Source: an uncultured Clostridia bacterium
GTDB lineage: Bacteria > Bacillota > Clostridia > Oscillospirales > CAG-272
Assembly: GCA_937898155.1 (NCBI GenBank)
Contig: CALEJO010000158.1
Coordinates: 1-18,743, forward strand
DNA: 18,743 nt
Direction of reading: 5' to 3'
This document shows, piece after piece, positions 14,589 to 18,743 of this stretch. The notes below the pieces were generated by a model that saw only the letters and a program-made list of their open reading frames with translations, was not told the origin of the DNA and searched no databases. The position numbers and the translations under genes are program-made. Numbering within the stretch: position 1 is the stretch's first letter; each line of letters begins with the position of its first letter.

Positions 14589-15998
14589 TTATTGCTCTGT
14601 CGTTTCCGGCTCTGCGACGGGTGCCGCTTTCGCTTTTTTATTCAGGAAGCGATACAGCGTGCCGATCAGCATGATGACCGCAAACACGATGATGTAATAC
14701 AGCGCCTCGATCTTATACGCCGAGATCGCGCACGCGACCATGAAAGCGCAGCAAACAACGCCGACGCCGGGCATCACAAAGCGATTGAACGCGCCGAGCT
14801 CTTTGCCCTTCGCCATCAGCATGATAAAGATCGGGATATAGAAGCCGTAAAGCGTGATGATCGGAAGCTCTTCATTTTCCCATGCAATAATCGCCGGCAA
14901 AATAGGCTTGCCGCCTCCAATAACTTGTGCAATACCGAGTTGCCACTGGCAAGCCCAGACGATGCAGAGGACGAGGCCGATGATGGCGGAAGCCGTCGGG
15001 ATATTGGTCTTCGCGTTCACTTTGGAATAGACTTCGGGGCGCGGACCTTCGCCGCGAACCGCAAGAGAATACATATTGCGGCAGCACGCGAGCATCAGTC
15101 CGTTCGTCGTGCCGAGACAGGAAATGACGATCAGCACGGACACGATCGTGCCGAAGAGTTTGCTTCCCAGCAGAGTGGAGAACGCCTGAACCGGCAGACC
15201 GTCGCCCGCCGCCATGATCTCTTCCGCCGTCAGCGGGCCTGTCAAACCGATGAAATACAGCACGTAGATCGAAACGACGATGACGGCGCCGAGGACCAGC
15301 GCAAGTGGCAGATTCTTTTTGGAATCTTTCAGCTCGGAATTGATCGCCGTCGTCAGAATCCAGCCCTCATACGCAAACGCAAACGCTGTCACAGCCGCAA
15401 AAATGCCGCCGTTGCCGGTCGCCGCGACCTCGCTCGTGAACGCCGAGATTGTATTGCCGTTGACAAGTCCCGCGATCGTGCCCACGATTGCCATGATCGC
15501 GATCGGGATGAGCTTGATCACGGTCGTGCTGACCTGGAACTTGCCCGCGATCTTCGGAGAAAGGAAATTGAGGAAGAAAATGGCGACAAGATAGCCGATG
15601 CCGAGCGCAAAGTTGCCCCAGCCGGCGGCCTTCCAACCGAACAGGATGCAGGTATATTGCGCCGAGACCCACGCGAGCGTCGAGGTGATCGTCGGTGTAT
15701 AAAGCACCGTCATAAACCAACCGACATAGTATCCGTAAGTCGGGCCGCACGTCGCTTCCGCGTAGTCCACGATCCCGTTGACTTTTTCATGTTTCTGTGC
15801 GAGAACGGCAAACACATAGGAGCAAATAAACATAATCAGACCGACGATGCCGACGGTCAGGACGGATTTGCCGAGGTTTCCGTTTGTGTTGTTCAGAACT
15901 TTGGTTGCCTTGAAGAAAATACCGGAACCGATCACCGTGCCGACGACCATCGCGATCGCCGTGATCAGACCGTATTTTTTAGTCAGTTGATGATCCAA
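14589..15998 (-). CDS. APC-family amino acid permease
   Basis: The 469-residue protein has about 12 predicted transmembrane helices and the APC fold. The unwound first helix carries 'GTVIGSGIFF' (20-29), the substrate carboxylate-binding motif. 'AFAYEGWILTTAINSELKDSKKNLPLAL' is the helix 6 region plus the 'E(L/I)K.p.rnlP.A' loop typical of the LAT/SteT-like branch, so neutral amino acids are the likely substrates, by import or exchange. The start is a TTG at 15998, preceded by AAGGAGGGG; no ATG lies near it in frame. The hydrophilic tail (about 450-469) is short and Ala/Glu/Thr-rich. It is a single-gene unit with its own promoter and terminator. The exact substrate and coupling ion cannot be told. 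Confidence 0.88.
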   Translation of the reverse strand: MDHQLTKKYGLITAIAMVVGTVIGSGIFFKATKVLNNTNGNLGKSVLTVGIVGLIMFICSYVFAVLAQKHEKVNGIVDYAEATCGPTYGYYVGWFMTVLYTPTITSTLAWVSAQYTCILFGWKAAGWGNFALGIGYLVAIFFLNFLSPKIAGKFQVSTTVIKLIPIAIMAIVGTIAGLVNGNTISAFTSEVAATGNGGIFAAVTAFAFAYEGWILTTAINSELKDSKKNLPLALVLGAVIVVSIYVLYFIGLTGPLTAEEIMAAGDGLPVQAFSTLLGSKLFGTIVSVLIVISCLGTTNGLMLACCRNMYSLAVRGEGPRPEVYSKVNAKTNIPTASAIIGLVLCIVWACQWQLGIAQVIGGGKPILPAIIAWENEELPIITLYGFYIPIFIMLMAKGKELGAFNRFVMPGVGVVCCAFMVACAISAYKIEALYYIIVFAVIMLIGTLYRFLNKKAKAAPVAEPETTEQ

Positions 15999-16009
15999 GG
16001 GGAATCCCC
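15999..16009 (-). promoter_or_regulatory. Small palindrome between ribosome binding site and TTG start of the permease
   Basis: GGGG-ATT-CCCC on the transcript touches the start codon on one side and contains the 3' part of the AAGGAGGGG site on the other. If it folds it would hide part of the ribosome binding site. A 4-bp stem with a 3-base loop is marginally stable, so any regulatory role is speculative. Confidence 0.35.
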
Positions 16010-16032
16010 TCCTTCTGATTCAGAATGAAATA

Positions 16033-16060
16033 ATTATACCATCTTTTTTGCAAATTGCAA
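16033..16060 (-). promoter_or_regulatory. Sigma-A promoter of the permease, with TTGCAA palindromes
   Basis: On the minus strand TTGCAA (16060-16055) and a perfect TATAAT (16038-16033) are 16 bases apart, and TGG before the -10 makes it extended. The -35 is half of a 13-base palindrome TTGCAA-A-TTGCAA (16048-16060). A further TTTGCAA lies 10-15 bases upstream (16069-16074). The repeats may be a regulator site. Confidence 0.7.
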
Positions 16061-16123
16061 GATGTTTTTTGCAAAGGCCGCGGTTTTTTCCGAAAAATGA
16101 GGTTTTCTGACCGGTTTCGCCGC

Positions 16124-16152
16124 TGTCAGCGTTCTCGGTGCCGTCATATACT
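16124..16152 (+). promoter_or_regulatory. Possible promoter of feoAB (weak)
   Basis: TATACT (16147-16152) is a fair -10 box, and TGTCAG (16124-16129), 17 bases upstream, a poor -35. The match is weak, as is common for regulated promoters. No Fur-, IdeR- or MntR-like palindrome was found around it. Confidence 0.3.
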
Positions 16153-16176
16153 GCTATCGGAATCAAAATGACGGAA

Positions 16177-16192
16177 GGGCGGTGTGCCGCCC
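16177..16192 (+). other. Short hairpin in the feoA leader
   Basis: GGGCGG (16177-16182) pairs with CCGCCC (16187-16192) around TGTG, ending 9 bases before the feoA ribosome binding site. It is all GC and should form in RNA. There is no T-tract, so it is not a terminator as it stands. It may stabilise the transcript. Confidence 0.35.
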
Positions 16193-16216
16193 GACAAATC
16201 GGAAAGGAAGCGAACA

Positions 16217-16465
16217 ATGACAGAAAAACCACTATCACAAATGCGCGCCGGAGAATGCGGCGTCGTGACGGCGGTCGCAGAGAGCGAAATGGCGCGTCGC
16301 CTGATGGATATCGGGTGTCTCGTCGGGGCGCGGATCGACTTTCTCGGACGGGGACCGTTCGGCGATCCCGCCGCCTATCGCATCTGCGGTGCGGTCATCG
16401 CCGTGCGCGATCGGGATGCCGCCGCCGTGCGCGTCGCATTGACCGAATCGAAAGGACCTCTATGA
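16217..16465 (+). CDS. feoA: Ferrous iron transport accessory protein FeoA
   Basis: The 82-residue protein has the SH3-like FeoA fold: 'PLSQMRAGECGVVTAV' (6-21), the conserved 'RRLMDIGCLVGARIDFLGRGPFGDP' region (27-51) and a C-terminal 'GAVIAVRDRDAAAVRV' strand pair. The ATG at 16217 has an AAAGGAAG site. An upstream in-frame GTG at 16184 falls inside the leader hairpin and lacks a site. FeoA works with FeoB at the membrane in Fe2+ uptake. Its stop codon overlaps the feoB start (ATGA), so the two are translationally coupled. No FeoC is present. Confidence 0.93.
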   Translation: MTEKPLSQMRAGECGVVTAVAESEMARRLMDIGCLVGARIDFLGRGPFGDPAAYRICGAVIAVRDRDAAAVRVALTESKGPL

Positions 16466-18555
16466 AGAAACAACCTCTCGCCGAAAAGCCGGAATCGGCA
16501 CGGCGTGTCGCGCTCGCGGGCAATCCCAACGTGGGGAAAAGCACCGTTTTCAACGCGCTCACCGGTCTGCATCAGCGGACGGGCAACTGGACCGGAAAGA
16601 CCGTCGCCACCGCGGAAGGCGTCGTGCGGCGCGGCAAAGAACGATATCGGCTCATTGACTTGCCGGGCACCTACTCTCTCGCGGCGCATTCCGCCGAGGA
16701 GGAGATCGCGCGGAATGCGCTCTGCTTCGGCGATTACGACGCGGTAATCGTCGTTTGCGACGCGACGCGCTTATGCCGCAATCTTCCGCTCCTGTTTCAA
16801 GTGACCGAGGTGACGCCGCATGTGCTTCTCTGCGTCAACCTCATCGACGAAGCCGAACGCGCGGGGATTCGCCTCGACCGAGGCGCGCTCGAAGCGGCAC
16901 TCGGCATTCCCGTCGTCATGACGAGTGCCGGGCGCGGCAGGCGCGGCGGGACCGACGCCATTCTTTCCCGCTTGCCCGAAGCCGCCCGCGCCATGCCGTC
17001 GCCACCTCGCTACGGCGAGGTCTTCGAGCGCGCGCTTGCTTTGATCGAGCCGACGCTCAGTGCGCCGTGCGAAAAAAAGTTCTCCCCGCGCTTTGCGGCG
17101 ATGCAGAGCTTATGCGGAAACGAAGAATTTTGTCAAAAGCTGTCTGCTTTTTTGGATGGCGCATTTGAGAGCGAGTCGTTTCTCTCCGCCAGACGCGAGG
17201 CGCAGACGCTCCTCGACGAAGCGGGCATCGACAAAGCCGCGCTCGACGCCGAAATCACGTCCGCACTCTTTCAAAAGGCGGAAGCCGTCGCACAAGCGGT
17301 GACGGCTTCCGCCGAGTCAAAGAAGCGCGACGCGGGACTCTCCCGCGCCGATCGGCTTCTGACGAGCCGCACGTTCGGCATCCCCGCGATGCTCGCACTT
17401 CTCGCGTTTTTGTTCTGGCTGACCGTCGTCGGCGCAAATGCGCCGTCGGCATGGCTCTCGGCGGGCTTCGACACGCTCGAACCGCGGCTACACGCGCTTT
17501 TGCTCCGGCTCGGCGCAGGCACATTTGTTTCCGACCTGCTGACATTCGGGCTTTATCGCGTCGTCGCGTGGGTCGTTTCCGTCATGCTGCCGCCGATGGC
17601 GATCTTCTTTCCGCTCTTTACGCTGCTCGAAGACATCGGCTATCTGCCCCGCGTCGCGTTCAATCTCGACGGCGCACTCAGTCGATGCGACGCCTGCGGC
17701 AAGCAGGCGCTGACGATGTGCATGGGGCTCGGATGCAACGCCGCGGGCGTCACGGGCGCACGCATCCTCGACGCCAGCCGCGAGCGGCGGCTCGCCATTC
17801 TGACGAACAGCTTCATGCCGTGCAACGGGCGCTTCCCCGCCATGATCGCGCTCGCCACCGTCTTTTTCGGGGGAGTGGGCATCGGCGGCGCGGCGCTTGG
17901 CGCGCTGACTTGCGCGGCGGCGATTCTTGTCGGCGTCGGCGCGACGCTCCTCGCGTCGAAGCTCTTATCCAAGACACTTTTGCGCGGAGAAAGCACGCCG
18001 TTTCTCCTCGAACTGCCGCCGTTCCGCCGCCCGCAGGTCGGAAAAATTCTCATCCGTTCCTTGCTCGACCGCACGGTCTTCGTGCTCGGGCGGGCGATCA
18101 CCGTCGCGGCGCCGGCAGGCGTCCTCATCTGGCTCCTCGCCAACGTCAGTATCGGCGACATCACGCCCGTCGCCGCCGTCAGCGATTTTCTCGATCCGCT
18201 CGGCAGATTGCTCGGGCTGAATGGCGTTATTTTGCTTGCGTTCCTCCTCGGACTGCCCGCGAACGAGATCGTTTTGCCGCTGTGCGTCATGATGATCGGC
18301 GCGGGCGGCACGCTCACCGAAATCGGCGATCTGCCGTCGCTCGCTTCCACACTCGCGTCCGCCGGCTGGACGATCGAGACCGCGATCTGTTTTTTGCTCT
18401 TTTCACTCATGCACTGGCCGTGCGCTACGACGCTTGCCACCGTGCGTAAGGAGACCGGAAGCATCGGCGATACGCTGATCGCCGCCGCGCTCCCGACCGC
18501 GTTCGGCGCGATCGCATGCGGCTTCGTCCACGCGCTTTTTTGCTTTTTCGCATGA
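16462..18555 (+). CDS. feoB: Ferrous iron transporter FeoB
   Basis: The 697-residue protein starts at the ATG at 16462, preceded by AAAGGA. The N-terminal GTPase has G1 'GNPNVGKST' (20-28), G2 region 'GNWTGKTV' (41-48), G3 'DLPG' (66-69) and G4 'NLID' (126-129). A helical spacer (about 185-290) precedes the membrane part (about 308-697), which has two Gate-like repeats. The conserved 'GCNAAGV' (424-430) is the Cys-containing motif implicated in Fe2+ passage, with 'MPCNGRFPA' and 'GLPANEIVLP' further on. The GCNAAGV form is the one I associate with Clostridia, rather than the Proteobacterial GCNVPA form. The usual proline in the G2 'NWPG' is replaced by threonine. It imports Fe2+ into the cytoplasm, usually under anaerobic conditions. 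Confidence 0.96.
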   Translation: MKKQPLAEKPESARRVALAGNPNVGKSTVFNALTGLHQRTGNWTGKTVATAEGVVRRGKERYRLIDLPGTYSLAAHSAEEEIARNALCFGDYDAVIVVCDATRLCRNLPLLFQVTEVTPHVLLCVNLIDEAERAGIRLDRGALEAALGIPVVMTSAGRGRRGGTDAILSRLPEAARAMPSPPRYGEVFERALALIEPTLSAPCEKKFSPRFAAMQSLCGNEEFCQKLSAFLDGAFESESFLSARREAQTLLDEAGIDKAALDAEITSALFQKAEAVAQAVTASAESKKRDAGLSRADRLLTSRTFGIPAMLALLAFLFWLTVVGANAPSAWLSAGFDTLEPRLHALLLRLGAGTFVSDLLTFGLYRVVAWVVSVMLPPMAIFFPLFTLLEDIGYLPRVAFNLDGALSRCDACGKQALTMCMGLGCNAAGVTGARILDASRERRLAILTNSFMPCNGRFPAMIALATVFFGGVGIGGAALGALTCAAAILVGVGATLLASKLLSKTLLRGESTPFLLELPPFRRPQVGKILIRSLLDRTVFVLGRAITVAAPAGVLIWLLANVSIGDITPVAAVSDFLDPLGRLLGLNGVILLAFLLGLPANEIVLPLCVMMIGAGGTLTEIGDLPSLASTLASAGWTIETAICFLLFSLMHWPCATTLATVRKETGSIGDTLIAAALPTAFGAIACGFVHALFCFFA

Positions 18556-18587
18556 AAAAAGCCCCCCTCGCGGGGGGGTTTCTTTTT
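18556..18587 (+). terminator. Rho-independent terminator of feoAB
   Basis: A GC-only stem, CCCCCC (18562-18567) with GGGGGG (18572-18577) around TCGC, flanked by A6 and followed by GGTTTCTTTTT. It begins directly after the feoB stop codon. Confidence 0.88.
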
Positions 18588-18743
18588 GCACTTTTTTCTT
18601 TGTCTGCGAGAGGAAGCTTTCCGCTTTTCTCGACGGCGAGAAAAACTCGAAAAGAGCCACTCGAATGAAAGTTTGTAAGAACTTCGAACCGTGTGGGCGC
18701 TCCGCGCCGGCAGCGCACAAACTGTTCGCGCGTAGCGCCGGAA
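18588..18743. repeat. Gene-free tail with inverted repeats
   Basis: No convincing gene was found here. TTTTCTCG (18625-18632) and CGAGAAAA (18637-18644) form an 8-bp inverted repeat with an ACGG loop. The block from 18588 (GCACTTTTTTCTTTGTCTG) resembles the one after the mntP terminator at 5165. From 18695 on, GC-rich 'GCGCTCCGCGCCGG' and 'GCGCGTAGCGCCGG' stretches echo each other. These look like intergenic repeats; a gene may begin beyond the edge. Confidence 0.4.

Noticed and set aside
12019..14697. An 892-codon open frame on the plus strand opposite ntpI, ntpF and the hypothetical gene
   Set aside because: Same cause: a low-complexity Arg-rich translation antisense to genes with good ribosome binding sites and motifs. 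It also crosses a promoter region.
16184..16219. Upstream GTG start for FeoA adding 11 residues
   Set aside because: The GTG lies inside the GGGCGG/CCGCCC hairpin and has no ribosome binding site; the ATG at 16217 has a good one and gives the standard FeoA length.
18403..18720. A 105-codon minus-strand open frame covering the feoB end and the tail
   Set aside because: It runs antisense through the feoB terminator and the end of feoB, and its translation is Lys/Arg-rich with no domain.

Overview
The window looks like part of a chromosome from a GC-rich (by eye 55-60%), Gram-positive-lineage anaerobe, most likely an uncultured gut-type member of the Clostridia. The signs are strong AGGAGG-like ribosome binding sites, frequent GTG and TTG starts, sigma-A type promoters with extended -10 elements, a bacterial V-type ATPase operon in the Enterococcus hirae ntp order, a Clostridia-type FeoA/FeoB pair and an MntP manganese exporter. 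No RNA genes, CRISPR arrays, transposases or phage genes were seen. The lineage is an inference from gene content only.

Left part (1-4444, all minus strand): a four-gene operon read leftwards. It begins with a small two-helix membrane protein resembling a Wzz/YveK chain-length regulator, then a full-length ABC exporter half-transporter, a DUF1854 protein, and a second ABC exporter that runs off the window edge. Both ABC proteins have the same unusual N-terminal extension ending in a CPxCG zinc ribbon before the membrane domain, so they probably form a heterodimer. The promoter has a perfect 13-bp palindrome between its -35 and -10 boxes, which looks like a repressor operator. The substrate is unknown. 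This is the least described part of the window.

Centre-left (4501-5156, plus strand): mntP, a single manganese-efflux gene with a near-consensus promoter and its own terminator, divergent from the ABC operon.

Centre (5236-13963, minus strand): a complete nine-gene V-type ATPase operon, read leftwards in the order F(peripheral stalk)-I-K-E-C-G(=subunit F)-A-B-D. It has a sigma-A promoter at its head and a near-perfect bidirectional terminator at its end. The rotor-ring subunit K carries every residue known to bind Na+ in E. hirae NtpK, so the enzyme is probably sodium-coupled. A 182-codon gene of unknown function lies immediately upstream, and its 3' end overlaps the operon's -35 box.

Right part (14551-18587): an APC-family amino acid permease (minus strand) with its own promoter and terminator, then a divergent feoA-feoB ferrous-iron uptake operon (plus strand) with a strong terminator. 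The last ~155 bases hold inverted repeats and no convincing gene.

Taken together, the window is mostly ion homeostasis and membrane energetics (Na+ ATPase, Mn2+ export, Fe2+ import, amino acid uptake), plus one poorly understood export system. No stretch over 300 bases lacks a gene.
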